Assembly: GCF_900107245.1 (NCBI RefSeq)
Contig: NZ_FNPG01000010.1
Location: 49,269 to 113,268 of the forward strand
Source: Lachnobacterium bovis DSM 14045
GTDB lineage: Bacteria > Bacillota > Clostridia > Lachnospirales > Lachnospiraceae
Direction: 5' to 3'
DNA: 64,000 nt
Shown: piece after piece, positions 34,609-46,144 of the stretch
Position numbering within the stretch: the first letter of the stretch is position 1
Layout: the number at the start of each line of letters is the position of its first letter
Notes under the pieces: generated by a model
The model's database searches: none
What the model was told of the DNA's origin: nothing
Seen by the model: the letters and a program-made list of their open reading frames with translations, nothing else
Translations under genes and position numbers: made by a program

Positions 34609-35505
34609 TTACCCAGCATTTTTATTTCTAAGTTCTTCTGCTATTAAAGAAATTTTTCTAAGTCTATGATTGACTCCTGATTTTCCAACTGGTGGATCTA
34701 ATAATGTTCCTAAATCCTTTAATGAAGAATCCGGATTTTCCAATCTTAGGATTGCAATTTCTTTCAATTGATCCGGTAAATTAATCAATTCATTCTTCTC
34801 TTTAATTAATTCAATATCTTCTATTTGTCTTAAAGCTGCGTTTACTGTTTTACCTATGTTTGCTGTTTCACAATTAACCTTTCGATTAACAGTGTTTCTC
34901 ATATCCTTTAGAATCCTGACATTTTCAAGTTCAAGCATTGCTTGAAATGCACCTATAACACTTAAAAAATCACAAATCTGTGAGCCTTCTTTAAGATATA
35001 CCACATAATGATTTTTCCTTAAAACAATCTTTGCATCAAGATTGAAAAAAATCATCATTTTTTGAATTCTTAATGCTTTTTTATTGTTACAACATACCAT
35101 TTCTAAGTGATATGATTTATGTGGATCGGATATTGAACCAATAGCAAGAAATACACCTCTAAGAAACGCTTTTTTCATTTCATCTTGCTCAAACAATTTT
35201 TCGTCATAATCATCTGTTGCAAAATCTATCGGATCATTTGTAACTTTATAGCCCATTTCTTTTAATAATTTTTTACAGTTTTCCTTACCGATTTTCTTCG
35301 TAACATCAACTGGAAAATTGTTTTTTATTAATAAAGCAAATTGCTCATAAACAAGAGGATTATCTGTATCTAACACAAGATTTTTATAATCTCCTTCAAT
35401 TTCTCCAATGCTAGATATTATTCCAACAAGCTCGGCTATATCATACTTGCTTTCCTTGTTTATTCTATTTCTTAATTCTATTTTAACTTTCTTCGAAAAC
35501 GACAT
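34609..35505 (-). CDS. whiA: WhiA-type DNA-binding protein
   Basis: WhiA is a DNA-binding protein, a sporulation and division regulator in Streptomyces and of broader role in Firmicutes. The 298-residue protein has the LAGLIDADG-like N-terminal fold (FLRGVFLAIGSISDP at about 115) and the C-terminal helix-turn-helix (ENPDSSLKDLGTLLDPPVGKSGV...LRKI). It starts 5 nt after rapZ. The gluconeogenesis-factor gene that usually lies between rapZ and whiA is not here. Confidence 0.95.
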   Translation of the reverse strand: MSFSKKVKIELRNRINKESKYDIAELVGIISSIGEIEGDYKNLVLDTDNPLVYEQFALLIKNNFPVDVTKKIGKENCKKLLKEMGYKVTNDPIDFATDDYDEKLFEQDEMKKAFLRGVFLAIGSISDPHKSYHLEMVCCNNKKALRIQKMMIFFNLDAKIVLRKNHYVVYLKEGSQICDFLSVIGAFQAMLELENVRILKDMRNTVNRKVNCETANIGKTVNAALRQIEDIELIKEKNELINLPDQLKEIAILRLENPDSSLKDLGTLLDPPVGKSGVNHRLRKISLIAEELRNKNAG

Positions 35506-35510
35506 ATTTC

Positions 35511-36380
35511 TTACTTGCCTCTTAAAGAATCCTTTCCTATGTCTCTATGTTCTATCTTTAAGCCAAAATCATTTTGGCCTTGTAATCGATTATAAAGTTC
35601 ATTCGCTAGTGTAACAGAACGATGTTTGCCTCCTGTACAACCTATTGATATAACAAGCTGATTCTTACCTTCACTTATGTATTTTGGAAGTAAAAATCTA
35701 ACCATATCCTCTAATTTATCCAAAAATTCTGTTGATTCTCTAAATTGCATGACATAATCTTGGATTTCTTTATCATTTCCTGTTTTTGGACGCAAATCAT
35801 CTATATAATATGGATTTGGTAAAAATCTTACATCTATAACTAAATCAGAGTCCGTTGGAATTCCATATTTAAAGCCAAATGACAATATAGTAACAAACAT
35901 ATTTTTATAATCATATTCATTACTATATATTTTTTCAATTTCACTCTTTAATTCTCTTGTCAACAAATGGCTTGTATCAATTATACAAGATGAATGTTTC
36001 TTCAAAAATTCAAGACTCTTTCTCTCGCGTTGAATTCCCTTATCTATTCTTTCTCCAAGTGCAAGAGGATGATTTCTTCTTGTTTCTTTAAAACGTTTAA
36101 TCAACACTTCATCCTCTGCATCTAAAAATAGAATATCTATCTGAATATCCATTGCTTTTAATTTATTGACAATTTCCGAAATATTCACTAAATTCCCACT
36201 TCTAACGTCAATTCCCAATGCAACTTTTTGCATTTCTGCAGTCTCATTAGATAAATCAACTATTTTATCAATTAATTGAATCGGTAGGTTATCAATACAA
36301 TAGTATCCCATGTCCTCTAACATCTTCATAGCAGTTGTTTTTCCTGCTCCTGACATTCCTGTTACAATTAAAACCTTCAT
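35511..36380 (-). CDS. rapZ: RapZ-type nucleotide-binding protein (YvcJ family)
   Basis: This 289-residue P-loop protein has Walker A GMSGAGKTTA at residue 8 and the C-terminal GCTGGKHRSVTLANEL signature. RapZ of E. coli adapts small RNAs that control amino-sugar synthesis; the Firmicute YvcJ binds nucleotides and affects competence, but its exact role is open. It begins within one base of the murB stop, so the two are coupled. Confidence 0.95.
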   Translation of the reverse strand: MKVLIVTGMSGAGKTTAMKMLEDMGYYCIDNLPIQLIDKIVDLSNETAEMQKVALGIDVRSGNLVNISEIVNKLKAMDIQIDILFLDAEDEVLIKRFKETRRNHPLALGERIDKGIQRERKSLEFLKKHSSCIIDTSHLLTRELKSEIEKIYSNEYDYKNMFVTILSFGFKYGIPTDSDLVIDVRFLPNPYYIDDLRPKTGNDKEIQDYVMQFRESTEFLDKLEDMVRFLLPKYISEGKNQLVISIGCTGGKHRSVTLANELYNRLQGQNDFGLKIEHRDIGKDSLRGK

Positions 36381-36381
36381 A

Positions 36382-37299
36382 TTAGAACTCTCCCATCATT
36401 TTTACTTCTGGTTCTAAGGTTACATCATATTTAGTTTTAACGACACTTATAACATAATTTATAAGTTCATAAACATCTGTTGCTGTTGCTGCATTTGAAT
36501 TAACAACAAAACCACAATGTTTCTCCGAAACCTGCGCTCCTCCTATTTTATATCCTTTAAGACCTGAATCTTCAATTAACTTTCCAGCAAAATTGTCTTT
36601 TGGTCTTTTAAATGTGCTACCTGCACTAGGAAAATTTAATGGCTGTGATGAGATCCTTCTCCTCTTGTAATCATCCATAGCTGCAAATATTTCTTCCTTA
36701 TCAGCTTCTTTTAATTTAAAAGTAGCCTCTAAAACAATATATTCTTTTTCTAAAACACAACTATGTCTATATGATAATTCTAAATCTTGTGCTTCTATTT
36801 CTAAAATCTTACCTTCTTTAGTACAAACTTTTGCACTTACAAGAACGTCTTTTATCTCTCCCCCAAATGCTCCAGCGTTCATTACAATCGCTCCCCCGAT
36901 TGTACCTGGAATTCCAGCAGCAAATTCTAGACCTCCCAATCCTTCTTTTGCTGCAAAATTAGCAACTTTTGCAAGTGATGAACCCGCACCAGCAATAATA
37001 ACATCACCGTTTAACTTAATATATTCCGCATTTTTTCTAACAGAAATAACAACTCCATTTAAGCCCTGATCTGAAACTAAAAGATTACTACCATTACCAA
37101 CTACATGATATGGTACTTCTAATTCATTACACACTTCAATTATTTTTTTAACTTCTTTTGCAGATGGAGATACAAAAATCTCTGCATCTCCACCCACTCT
37201 AAATGTTGTGTGTTTTTTCATTGGCTCATTTAGCGCTATTTCTTCTTCTGGTATATATTTTTTTATTTCATTAATTATTTGTTCCATTTTGTTACTCAT
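36382..37299 (-). CDS. murB: UDP-N-acetylenolpyruvoylglucosamine reductase
   Basis: MurB uses NADPH and FAD to make UDP-MurNAc for peptidoglycan. The 305-residue protein has HTTFRVGG, GNGSNLLV, YRHSC, the catalytic Ser in PSAGSTFKRP and the late Glu in PEVKMMG. Length fits the type IIb form. I prefer the ATG at 37299, because GAGAG lies a little upstream; a start at 37317 has no ribosome site. It precedes rapZ with 1 nt between. Confidence 0.95.
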   Translation of the reverse strand: MSNKMEQIINEIKKYIPEEEIALNEPMKKHTTFRVGGDAEIFVSPSAKEVKKIIEVCNELEVPYHVVGNGSNLLVSDQGLNGVVISVRKNAEYIKLNGDVIIAGAGSSLAKVANFAAKEGLGGLEFAAGIPGTIGGAIVMNAGAFGGEIKDVLVSAKVCTKEGKILEIEAQDLELSYRHSCVLEKEYIVLEATFKLKEADKEEIFAAMDDYKRRRISSQPLNFPSAGSTFKRPKDNFAGKLIEDSGLKGYKIGGAQVSEKHCGFVVNSNAATATDVYELINYVISVVKTKYDVTLEPEVKMMGEF

Positions 37300-37335
37300 A
37301 TATATTATTTCTCTCATTCATTAAAGATTTAATAA

Positions 37336-38739
37336 TTATGCCTCAATCAAAAATGCTATATAACCTCTTAGTGCTTCATATAAGTCTACTTTGCTGATAA
37401 TTTCCCATGGCGCATGCATATTTAAAACTGCAACTCCACTATCAATTACATTCATACCATATTTAGCAAGAATATAAGCGATTGTTCCACCGCCACCTTG
37501 ATCTACTTTACCAAGTTCTGATGTTTGGAATGAAACTTCGTTTTTATCCATAATGTTTCTAAGCTCTGCAATATACTCTGCGTTTGCATCATTAGAACCG
37601 CTCTTTCCTCTTGCACCTGTATATTTATTGAAAACTAAACCTTTTCCAAAGTATGCACAGTTTTTCTTTTCCATTACAGATGGATACATAGGGTCAAATG
37701 CAGCTGAAACATCTGAAGATAATACCTTTGAATTTCTTAAAGCTCTTCTAAGCGAAAGTTCTGTGTATTTTCCTGTTAAATTCATAACCTCTGCTACACA
37801 ATTTTCAAAAAATCTTGATGTCATACCTGATGCACCAACACTTCCGATTTCTTCTTTATCTACAAGTAGACATACACTTGTTTTTTGTGGTACTTCTTTC
37901 ATCTCTAACATAGCTTTAAATGATGGATAAGCACAAACTCTATCATCGTGTCCGTATCCCATAATCATACTTCTGTCAAATCCATAATCTCTTGCTGCTC
38001 CTGCTGGAACCACTTCAATCTCTGCTGATAAGAAATCGTCCTCATCAACGCCATATTCTTTTGATAAAATATCTAAAATATTTGCTTTAACTCTATCTTT
38101 TATTTTATCATCTGAATCATCTTTTTGCTCTTTTGGAATGCTTCCGATTAACACATCAAGATTTTCACCTTCAACTACTTTAGCACCTTTTTTTTCTAAC
38201 TGATCACCTGATAAGTGAATTAACAAATCGCTAACTCCAAATACTGGATCATCAGGTTTTTCACCAATATTAACTGTTACAACTGTACCATCTTTTTTAG
38301 CAATTACACCGTGTAATGCAAGTGGCAATGTAACCCATTGATATTTTTTAATTCCACCATAGTAATGTGTATCTAAAAGTGCCATCTCTGTATCTTCATA
38401 TAATGGAACTTGTTTTAAATCCATTCTTGGTGAATCGATATGAGCACCTAAAATGTTCATTCCTTTTTCAATATCTTCTTTTCCTAGAATAAACATAGCA
38501 ATTTCTTTGCCCATATTGTTTGCAATGATTTTATCTCCAGCTTTCAAAGTAGTATTAGTAGCGATTACGTCTTCTAAATCTTTATATCCATCAGCTAATG
38601 CCTTTTCATAAAATTCCTTTGCACATTCTCTTTCTGTTTTGCAATCACTGATAAATTTTTTGTATCCTTCTGCAAAATCAAATACTTTCTTCTTATCTTC
38701 TTCAGCAGTATATTTCAACCATGCATTTTTCTTTTCCAT
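37336..38739 (-). CDS. M18 family aminopeptidase
   Basis: This zinc aminopeptidase is cytoplasmic and removes N-terminal residues, often acidic ones. The 467-residue protein has the metal-ligand motifs AHIDSPRMDLK, HDDRVCAYP and DKEEIGSVGASG. A later conserved segment includes MHAPWEIISK near the C-terminus. Length matches the bacterial ApeA-type proteins. It sits between hprK and murB, an unusual insertion in a cluster that normally has wall genes together; the reason is unknown. Confidence 0.94.
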   Translation of the reverse strand: MEKKNAWLKYTAEEDKKKVFDFAEGYKKFISDCKTERECAKEFYEKALADGYKDLEDVIATNTTLKAGDKIIANNMGKEIAMFILGKEDIEKGMNILGAHIDSPRMDLKQVPLYEDTEMALLDTHYYGGIKKYQWVTLPLALHGVIAKKDGTVVTVNIGEKPDDPVFGVSDLLIHLSGDQLEKKGAKVVEGENLDVLIGSIPKEQKDDSDDKIKDRVKANILDILSKEYGVDEDDFLSAEIEVVPAGAARDYGFDRSMIMGYGHDDRVCAYPSFKAMLEMKEVPQKTSVCLLVDKEEIGSVGASGMTSRFFENCVAEVMNLTGKYTELSLRRALRNSKVLSSDVSAAFDPMYPSVMEKKNCAYFGKGLVFNKYTGARGKSGSNDANAEYIAELRNIMDKNEVSFQTSELGKVDQGGGGTIAYILAKYGMNVIDSGVAVLNMHAPWEIISKVDLYEALRGYIAFLIEA

Positions 38740-38793
38740 TTTATAATCTCCTATCTTTCAAAACTAGCATACAAATATTTAAAACATATTAAA

Positions 38794-39735
38794 CTAGCGT
38801 TTATTAATATTTTCTTGTACTCTTCTGTACAATTCTTTTGCTGCATTATACCCCATTTTCTTTTGTCTATGGTTTACTGCAGCAGTCTCACAAATTACAG
38901 CGAGATTACGTCCTGGTCTAATTGGTAATGAATGGCAAACAACTTTGTTTCCAAGATATTCAATATACTCTTCCTCTAAACCAAGTCTGTCATATTCTGC
39001 ATCTTTTTGCCAATCCTCTAATTTGATAACCAAATCAATTTGCTGTTTTTCTTTTACACATTCAACACCATAAAGGGCCTTAACATCAATAATTCCTATT
39101 CCACGTAATTCAATAAAATATCTTGTAATATCAGGTGATGTTCCAATTAATGTGTGATCATCTACTTTTCTTATTTCAACAACATCATCGGTTACCAATC
39201 TATGGCCTCTTCTAATTAATTCAAGTGCAGCTTCACTTTTACCAATTCCGCTTTCACCAGTAATCAAAAGTCCCTCTCCATATACATCAACTAATACACC
39301 ATGAATAGTAATACATGGTGCTAATTGTTCGCCTAAAGTATGTATAAGTTCAGCCATAAAAGCTGATGTTGAACAACTTGTTCCTAGAACTGATACCTGG
39401 TTTTCTTTAGCAACCTCTAAGAAAATCTCATCAGGTTCTAAATCTCTTGCGAAAATAACACAAGGGATATCAAATTTAAGGAACTCATTGTATCGAGCTT
39501 TTTTCTCTTCATCTGACATCTGTTGAATGAATGCATATTCTACATTTCCAATAATTTGAGTTCTTGACTGTTCAAAGTGTTCTAAATAACCACTTAACTG
39601 TAAAGCAGGTCTATTGACATCCGCTGTCGTAATAAATCTCTGCTTTGTATCTAATTCTTCAGTATAATTTTTTAGTCCTAAAATAGTGATAATCTTATCA
39701 ACACTTACACCTTCTACTTTTCCAATACCACTCAT
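38794..39735 (-). CDS. hprK: HPr kinase/phosphorylase
   Basis: HprK phosphorylates HPr on Ser46 in response to glycolytic intermediates and so sets catabolite repression. The 313-residue protein has a regulatory N-terminal domain and the P-loop GESGIGKSEAALELI near 154. The family signature ELRGIGIIDVKALYGV follows. AAGGAGGTATCCT precedes the ATG at ideal spacing. It lies directly before the aminopeptidase and murB genes, and two HPr-type targets are in this window. Confidence 0.97.
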   Translation of the reverse strand: MSGIGKVEGVSVDKIITILGLKNYTEELDTKQRFITTADVNRPALQLSGYLEHFEQSRTQIIGNVEYAFIQQMSDEEKKARYNEFLKFDIPCVIFARDLEPDEIFLEVAKENQVSVLGTSCSTSAFMAELIHTLGEQLAPCITIHGVLVDVYGEGLLITGESGIGKSEAALELIRRGHRLVTDDVVEIRKVDDHTLIGTSPDITRYFIELRGIGIIDVKALYGVECVKEKQQIDLVIKLEDWQKDAEYDRLGLEEEYIEYLGNKVVCHSLPIRPGRNLAVICETAAVNHRQKKMGYNAAKELYRRVQENINKR

Positions 39736-39863
39736 AGGATACCTCCTTGTTTTTTATCTGTTTATGAATCAAAAACTCGCATTGCTCGTTTTCCCATCCT
39801 CACACAGCTAACTATTCAATTTCATTTTATCACAGCAATTGATGTTATTCAATTTAGTTTTAA

Positions 39864-41735
39864 TTAATCTTGTACATCTTTATGGAAAAAATAATATACA
39901 TTTTGTGCTGCAATAAGATTCATTGAATCAGTCAACATCAAATCATCAATAGAAGCCTCTTTTATTTTATCTATTGATTGGTATCTCTTCATCAAAGCTT
40001 TTCGGCGAGTAGATCCTATTCCGTCAATATCATCTAATACTGATTTAATTTGAGTTTTCGAACGTAAACTCCTATGATATTCAATAGCAAACCTATGCGC
40101 TTCATCTTGGATTCTCGTAATTAACTTAAACCCTTCACTGTGTCTATCTATTGGAATTTCAGTATTGTTGTAGTACAATCCTCTTGTTCTGTGATTATCA
40201 TCTTTAACCATTCCACAAACAGGAATACTAAGCTTTAATTCTTCTAAAACCTGATTACATATGTTAACCTGGCCTTTTCCGCCGTCCATCATTATGACAT
40301 CAGGAAATCTATTAAAACTTCCTACTTCTTTGTCTAATAAATCTTCTTCTATCATCTGCTGCTCTTTTTTTCCATGCTTAAATCGTCTTGTCAAAACCTC
40401 ATACATTGAAGCATAGTCATCTGGACCGCTGACAGTTTTAATCTTAAATTTCCTGTAATCACTTCGTTTAGGTTTGCCTTTTTCATATACAATCATTGAA
40501 CCAACCGTTTGAAAACCATTTATATTCGATATATCAAATGCTTCTATTCTATCAATATTCGACAACCCAATTAACTTTTCAATTTCCTTAACGGCACCTA
40601 TTGTTCTTCCTTCTTCTCTTTTGATTTTTTCTTTATCCTGAGTAAGAATCAATCTTGCATTTTTATAGGCAAGCTCAACAAGTCTTTCCTTCATTCCTTT
40701 TTGTGGAATCTTTATAGTAACTTTATTGCCTCTCTTATTTGATAAAAATTCTTCAATTATTTCTTTATCTTCTATATCTTCTTGTAACATGATTTCTTTT
40801 GGAATAAATGGTGTACCCGAATAAAACTGTTTAACAAAATCATATAAAATATCAGATTTTTTTTCTTCTGTTCCTACCCTTACGTTGAAGTGATCTCGTC
40901 CTATAAGCTTTCCAGAACGAATAAAAAAAACCTGAACAACTGCATCTTGTCCATCAGACGAAACCGCAATCACATCTTTATCTTCTCCATCTGTATTCGT
41001 TATTTTTTGTTTTTGAGCAATCTGATTAACACTTTTTAATAATTCTCTATATTCAATTGCCTTTTCAAACTCCATATCTTCAGATGCTTGCATCATTTTT
41101 TCTGTCAGTTGATCTGTTACTTTCTCATAATCACCGTTTAAAAAAACAAGTATATCCTGAATTCTTTTCTTATATTCTTCTGATGAAATATAACCTTGAC
41201 ATGGTGCATCACACTGATGGATATGATAATTTAAACATGCTCTATCTTTTCCGATATCTTTTGGTAAATTTCTGTTACATGTTCTAATTTTATAAATTTT
41301 ATTAATAAGATCTATCGTATCTTTTACAGCTTGCGAACTACTGTACGGTCCAAAATATTTGGATTTATCTTTTTTTAGTCTTCTAGCAAAAAGAACTCTC
41401 GGAAAATCTTCCGCCACTGTAACTTTAATGTAAGGATAAGTCTTATCATCTCTTAACATTGTGTTATATTTAGGAGCATGTTCTTTAATGAGATTACATT
41501 CTAAAACTAATGCCTCTAATTCCGAGTCAGTAATAATATATTCAAATCTCATAATATGCTTCACCATTTGACGTTTCTTAATACCTTCGTCATGACTTGG
41601 CTGAAAATATTGTCTTACTCTATTTCTTAAGTTTTTTGCTTTACCAATGTATATTATAACATCATCTTTATCATGCATAATATAAACTCCCGGTGTCCCC
41701 GGGAGTTTTTTTAATTCTTCTTGTATATCGAACAT
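39864..41735 (-). CDS. uvrC: UvrABC system protein C
   Basis: UvrC cuts on both sides of bulky DNA damage. The 623-residue protein has the N-terminal GIY-YIG nuclease ([25 protein letters not shown] region). The UvrB-binding UVR motif at about 205-240 and the UvrC RNase H-like half follow (ECFDISNI-type motif [12 protein letters not shown] and [11 protein letters not shown]). A HhH domain ([18 protein letters not shown]) is at the C-terminus. I use the ATG at 41735 with AAGGTGA in front; the longer frame begins with GTG. Confidence 0.96.
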   Translation of the reverse strand: MFDIQEELKKLPGTPGVYIMHDKDDVIIYIGKAKNLRNRVRQYFQPSHDEGIKKRQMVKHIMRFEYIITDSELEALVLECNLIKEHAPKYNTMLRDDKTYPYIKVTVAEDFPRVLFARRLKKDKSKYFGPYSSSQAVKDTIDLINKIYKIRTCNRNLPKDIGKDRACLNYHIHQCDAPCQGYISSEEYKKRIQDILVFLNGDYEKVTDQLTEKMMQASEDMEFEKAIEYRELLKSVNQIAQKQKITNTDGEDKDVIAVSSDGQDAVVQVFFIRSGKLIGRDHFNVRVGTEEKKSDILYDFVKQFYSGTPFIPKEIMLQEDIEDKEIIEEFLSNKRGNKVTIKIPQKGMKERLVELAYKNARLILTQDKEKIKREEGRTIGAVKEIEKLIGLSNIDRIEAFDISNINGFQTVGSMIVYEKGKPKRSDYRKFKIKTVSGPDDYASMYEVLTRRFKHGKKEQQMIEEDLLDKEVGSFNRFPDVIMMDGGKGQVNICNQVLEELKLSIPVCGMVKDDNHRTRGLYYNNTEIPIDRHSEGFKLITRIQDEAHRFAIEYHRSLRSKTQIKSVLDDIDGIGSTRRKALMKRYQSIDKIKEASIDDLMLTDSMNLIAAQNVYYFFHKDVQD

Positions 41736-41787
41736 AATCTTCACCTTATCTTTTTACACTCGTTTACAAGTTATATTTTTATCCGTA

Positions 41788-44079
41788 TTATTCATTGTCA
41801 TCTGATTCATTGTCATCTGATTCATCGTTATTGATATTATCCATTAATTCTCTACCATCACTTGACAATAAATTTTGAATTATATCATCAGAACTCTGTG
41901 ACTGATTAGACTGCTGCTGATCAATGCCCTGTTCTGATTGATTTTTAATCATTTGTTCGTATGATAATCCTCTTGCATATGGATTCATAGCATCATTATT
42001 AACTTCTGATAAATTCTGTCCAGATTCTCCATTATTTGACACAACCTGATTTGTTGAATCCTGCTGAAAATCTTCGACATCTTTAGTTAAATCTATCTTA
42101 TTGCCTGATTGTAATTTATGCACTTTTGACTCTTCTTTAGGTTCTGGTAAACCTTTCATCTTTCTAAACATATGCATAAATTCTTTACCTGTAATAGTTT
42201 CTTTTTCATATAAGTATTGAGAGATAGCATCTAATATTTCTTCATTTTCTTTAAGCATATTATATGCTTCTTCGTACGCATTATTAATAATGCCATACAC
42301 TTCTTTATCTACTAGACTCGCTGTTTCTTCTCCGCAAATAAGTCCTGCGCTATTACTTAAATATTGATTTTCGATTGTTGCAAGACACATCATACCAAAT
42401 CTATCCGACATACCATACATAGTAACCATTGCTCTTGCAATCTTTGATGCTTCTTCAATATCATTTGATGCACCACTTGTTGCGACATTAAATTTAAGCA
42501 TTTCTGCTGCACGACCACCCATGTATGTGGTAATCTTTGCTAACAATTCATCTTTTGTTCTTAAGAATTTTTCTTCTTCTGGAGTCTGTAAAGTATAACC
42601 TAATGCTCCCATTGTTCTTGGAACAATTGTAATCTTTTGAACCGGCTCAGAGTTTTTAGTTAAGGCTGTTACAAGTGCATGGCCAACCTCGTGATAAGCA
42701 ACAGTCTTTCTTTCTTTGTCACTCATCGCTCTATCTTTCTTTTCTTTACCACCAACTGCTACTATTTCAAACGCTTCAAATAAATCTTCCTGATTAACTG
42801 CTTTTCTTCCGTTTTTAACTGCATTAATTGCAGCCTCATTAATTAAGTTAGCAAGCTCTGAACCAACAAGCCCCGCTGTGGCTAAAGCTAAAGCATCTAA
42901 GTCTACAGTATCATCCATATTTACGTTCTTTGAATGTACTTTTAAGGTTTCTAAACGACCTTTTAAATCTGGATGATCTACAATAATTCGTCTATCAAAA
43001 CGACCCGGTCTAAGTAATGCTTTATCTAACACTTCTGGTCTATTTGTTGCAGCTAAAATAAGAACTCCTTTGGATTGATCAAAGCCATCCATTTCTGCTA
43101 GTAACTGGTTAAGAGTTTGTTCTCTTTCATCGTTTCCTCCACCATATTTACTATCTCTACTTTTACCAATCGCATCAATCTCATCAATAAATACAATACA
43201 AGGTGCAAGTCTTTGAGCTTCCTTAAACAATTCTCTAACTCTTGAAGCACCAACACCAACGAACATCTCTACGAAATCAGAACCTGCAATTGAGAAAAAT
43301 GGAACATTAGCTTCACCTGCTACTGCTTTAGCAAGCAATGTTTTACCTGTTCCTGGAGGTCCTACTAACAATGCGCCTTTAGGTAGCTTAGCACCAATCT
43401 CACGATATTTTGCTGGATTGTGTAAAAAATCAACAACTTCTTGTAGTGATTCCTTTGCTTCATCTTGTCCTGCAACATCTTTAAATGTTACACCTGTACT
43501 CTTTTCAACATAAACTTTTGCCTTGTTTTTTCCAATTCCCATGCTTCCACCATCCATATGACGTGCAAACATTAAAAATAATAATACAAGAATTGCTATT
43601 GGCATAATCAATGATAAAACATTTAGAATAACTGTAGAAGTATTATCTGGAATTACCGCATTAAATTTAACCGGCTTTTTATCCTTTGTCTTGGCATCCT
43701 TTAAACGATCCACCAATTTAAGATCACTAATTCTACCTGTGTAATATGTTATCTCATATTTTTCGCCTTTATTTTTAACAAGCTTGTAATCAATCTCGTA
43801 ACTACCTACTTTAACTTCTCTAATCTCACCTTTTTTCAGATGTGTCAAAAACTGATCATATGATGTCTCTTTTGAACTCATCTGACTAAAACTTTTACTA
43901 AATAATGAAACTGCAAATAATACAACAAGCGCAACAAAAATAAGTGTCATAACAAAAACGCCGTTATTTTTATTGTTTTTATTATTCTTATTTTTGTTAT
44001 TATTATTATTGCTATTTCTATTTCCATTATTATTATTCATATTATAGTCATTATAATTATTTTGTTGAAATTTACTCAT
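41788..44079 (-). CDS. ftsH: FtsH membrane AAA+ zinc protease
   Basis: FtsH degrades unneeded or damaged membrane and cytoplasmic proteins. The 763-residue protein has two membrane helices either side of an extracellular loop and Walker A in [12 protein letters not shown]. The SRH region and HEVGHAL zinc site (near residue 470) follow. Its N-terminus is extremely Asn-rich (35 residues, mostly Asn and Lys) and its C-terminus is Gln/Asn-rich with a doubled acidic repeat ending [12 protein letters not shown]. An AGGACATAAGTA-type ribosome site precedes the ATG. Confidence 0.97.
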   Translation of the reverse strand: MSKFQQNNYNDYNMNNNNGNRNSNNNNNKNKNNKNNKNNGVFVMTLIFVALVVLFAVSLFSKSFSQMSSKETSYDQFLTHLKKGEIREVKVGSYEIDYKLVKNKGEKYEITYYTGRISDLKLVDRLKDAKTKDKKPVKFNAVIPDNTSTVILNVLSLIMPIAILVLLFLMFARHMDGGSMGIGKNKAKVYVEKSTGVTFKDVAGQDEAKESLQEVVDFLHNPAKYREIGAKLPKGALLVGPPGTGKTLLAKAVAGEANVPFFSIAGSDFVEMFVGVGASRVRELFKEAQRLAPCIVFIDEIDAIGKSRDSKYGGGNDEREQTLNQLLAEMDGFDQSKGVLILAATNRPEVLDKALLRPGRFDRRIIVDHPDLKGRLETLKVHSKNVNMDDTVDLDALALATAGLVGSELANLINEAAINAVKNGRKAVNQEDLFEAFEIVAVGGKEKKDRAMSDKERKTVAYHEVGHALVTALTKNSEPVQKITIVPRTMGALGYTLQTPEEEKFLRTKDELLAKITTYMGGRAAEMLKFNVATSGASNDIEEASKIARAMVTMYGMSDRFGMMCLATIENQYLSNSAGLICGEETASLVDKEVYGIINNAYEEAYNMLKENEEILDAISQYLYEKETITGKEFMHMFRKMKGLPEPKEESKVHKLQSGNKIDLTKDVEDFQQDSTNQVVSNNGESGQNLSEVNNDAMNPYARGLSYEQMIKNQSEQGIDQQQSNQSQSSDDIIQNLLSSDGRELMDNINNDESDDNESDDNE

Positions 44080-44417
44080 TTACTTATGTCCTCCACGCCA
44101 TCTATAAGTTAAGACAACTTTTTTATGTTACAATTCAATACTTATTATATTTTAAATTTTATATAAAAGCAACTAACAAAAAATAAACTTTTAACATTTA
44201 CACTTTGTTCATAAAAAATTTATAATTTTTTTTTAAAATCTCTAGATTATTTTTTCTCAAGGTTGTATAATACTTTAGTTATATCAATAAATGTTTATAA
44301 GCACATAATGTGCCGATTATTCTATTGAGGTATATAATACCGAATATTATTGATATATTCATATAGTTGAAGACTATTAAATAAAAAATAACCCTATTCT
44401 TATTGAGGAGGAAAATC
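44080..44417. other. Divergent ftsH-pyrG intergenic region
   Basis: No protein gene is seen. A plus-strand -10 TATAAT at 44266-44271 (weak -35 TAGATT, 17 nt upstream) would start a 140-nt pyrG leader. This leader contains two small hairpins, GCAC/GTGC near 44300 and GGTAT/ATACC near 44330, but no terminator and no G-run for reiterative initiation as in Bacillus pyrG. Confidence 0.45.
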
Positions 44418-46022
44418 ATGCCCGTTAAATATGTCTTTGTTACTGGTGGTGTTGTTTCTGGTCTAGGAAAAGGAATAACAGCCGCTTCCCTTGGTAGACT
44501 TTTAAAAGCAAGAGGCTATAAAGTTACCATGCAAAAATTTGACCCTTATATCAACATTGATCCAGGTACGATGAATCCAATCCAGCACGGTGAAGTTTTC
44601 GTAACTGACGATGGAGCTGAAACTGATCTAGACTTAGGTCACTATGAACGTTTTATCGACGAAAGCTTAACTAAAAATTCAAACGTTACAACTGGTAAAG
44701 TATATTGGTCCGTTCTTCAAAAAGAACGCCGTGGAGATTTTGGTGGAGGAACTGTTCAAGTTATCCCTCATATCACTAATGAGATAAAGAGTCGCTTTTA
44801 TCGCAATTTCACTTCAGAAGATATGCACATTGCTATTATTGAAGTAGGTGGTACTGTCGGCGATATCGAAAGTCAGCCATTCTTAGAAGCCATTCGTCAA
44901 TTCCAGCACGAAATCGGTCATGAGAATGCAATCCTCTGTCACGTTACATTAATTCCTTATTTGAGAGCTTCTGGCGAGCTTAAGACTAAGCCAACTCAAG
45001 CTAGTGTTAAGGAATTACAAAGTTTAGGTATTCAGCCTGATATTATCGTTTGTCGTTCTGAACATGAAATTGATCAAGGTATCAAAGATAAGATTGCTCT
45101 TTTCTGTAACGTACCTAGTGAACATGTTTTACAGAACCTTGACGTTGAATATTTATACGAAGCTCCACTTGCAATGGAAAAAGAAAACCTTGCTAAAGTT
45201 GCTTGTGAATGTTTACACTTAGATTGTCCTGAACCAGACCTTGATGATTGGAAAACAATGGTAGACAATCTTCGTCACCCTGACAAGGAAGTAAACATTG
45301 CATTAGTTGGAAAATATATTGCTTTACATGATGCTTATATTTCAGTTGTTGAAGCATTAAAACATGGTGGAATACCTGAGCATGCAACTGTAAATATTAA
45401 ATGGGTTGATTCAGAGGAATTAACAGAAGATAATGCAGCAGAAACATTTAAAAACATTCACGGAATCATCGTTCCAGGTGGTTTTGGAAATCGTGGTATC
45501 GAAGGAATGGTTGTAGCTGCTAAATATGCTCGCGAAAACAAAATCCCTTACCTTGGAATTTGTTTAGGTATGCAGATTTCTATTATCGAATTTGCTCGTC
45601 ACGTATGTAATCTCAGAGATGCAAACAGTATCGAGTTAAATCCTAATACAACACACCCTGTTATTTCTTTAATGCCAGACCAAAATGATATTGAAGATAT
45701 TGGTGGAACTTTAAGATTAGGAGCTTATCCATGTATCTTAGCTTCTGATTCAAAAGCAAAAGAAGTATACGGAACAGATAATATTTCTGAAAGACACCGT
45801 CATCGTTATGAAGTAAATAATGATTATCGTACAGTTTTAACAGAACACGGAATGAGACTTTGTGGCACATCACCTGATGGTAGAATTGTTGAAATGGTAG
45901 AAATTCCAGATCATCCTTGGTTTATCGCAACTCAGGCACATCCTGAACTCAAATCAAGACCTAATAGACCACATCCATTATTCCATGGCTTCATTAATGC
46001 AGCTACTAAACTAATTAAATAA
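44418..46022 (+). CDS. pyrG: CTP synthase
   Basis: It aminates UTP to CTP with ATP and glutamine. The 534-residue protein has the synthetase P-loop [17 protein letters not shown], a [13 protein letters not shown] segment and a C-terminal class I amidase with the catalytic Cys in GICLGMQ and the His-Glu pair in [10 protein letters not shown] use the ATG at 44418 because GAGGAGGAAAATC precedes it; an upstream in-frame start only adds five residues. It is a single-gene unit ended by a strong terminator. Confidence 0.97.
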   Translation: MPVKYVFVTGGVVSGLGKGITAASLGRLLKARGYKVTMQKFDPYINIDPGTMNPIQHGEVFVTDDGAETDLDLGHYERFIDESLTKNSNVTTGKVYWSVLQKERRGDFGGGTVQVIPHITNEIKSRFYRNFTSEDMHIAIIEVGGTVGDIESQPFLEAIRQFQHEIGHENAILCHVTLIPYLRASGELKTKPTQASVKELQSLGIQPDIIVCRSEHEIDQGIKDKIALFCNVPSEHVLQNLDVEYLYEAPLAMEKENLAKVACECLHLDCPEPDLDDWKTMVDNLRHPDKEVNIALVGKYIALHDAYISVVEALKHGGIPEHATVNIKWVDSEELTEDNAAETFKNIHGIIVPGGFGNRGIEGMVVAAKYARENKIPYLGICLGMQISIIEFARHVCNLRDANSIELNPNTTHPVISLMPDQNDIEDIGGTLRLGAYPCILASDSKAKEVYGTDNISERHRHRYEVNNDYRTVLTEHGMRLCGTSPDGRIVEMVEIPDHPWFIATQAHPELKSRPNRPHPLFHGFINAATKLIK

Positions 46023-46023
46023 T

Positions 46024-46077
46024 AAAAAACCAGATGCACTTAAGTTTCTAAAACTTTTGTGAATCTGGTTTTTTTAT
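46024..46077. terminator. Bidirectional terminator between pyrG and the DUF6472 gene
   Basis: AACCAGAT/ATCTGGTT forms the outer stem, an inner AAGTTT/AAACTT helix stacks within, and T runs follow on both strands. It starts immediately after the pyrG stop codon. Confidence 0.9.
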
Positions 46078-46144
46078 TTCTTGTTTTTATATTCTTGATT
46101 TGTTTTCTTATTTTCTTGTTCTCAAAAACAACACTATCAAGAAA

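Noticed and set aside
41685..41713. GC-rich hairpin plus seven T on the plus strand inside uvrC
   Set aside because: It encodes the conserved LPGTPGVY start of UvrC and there is no plus-strand transcript to end here. Coincidence of codon choice is likely.
44266..44417. Reiterative-initiation control of pyrG as in Bacillus
   Set aside because: There is no G-run at the expected start of the transcript and no terminator in the leader.
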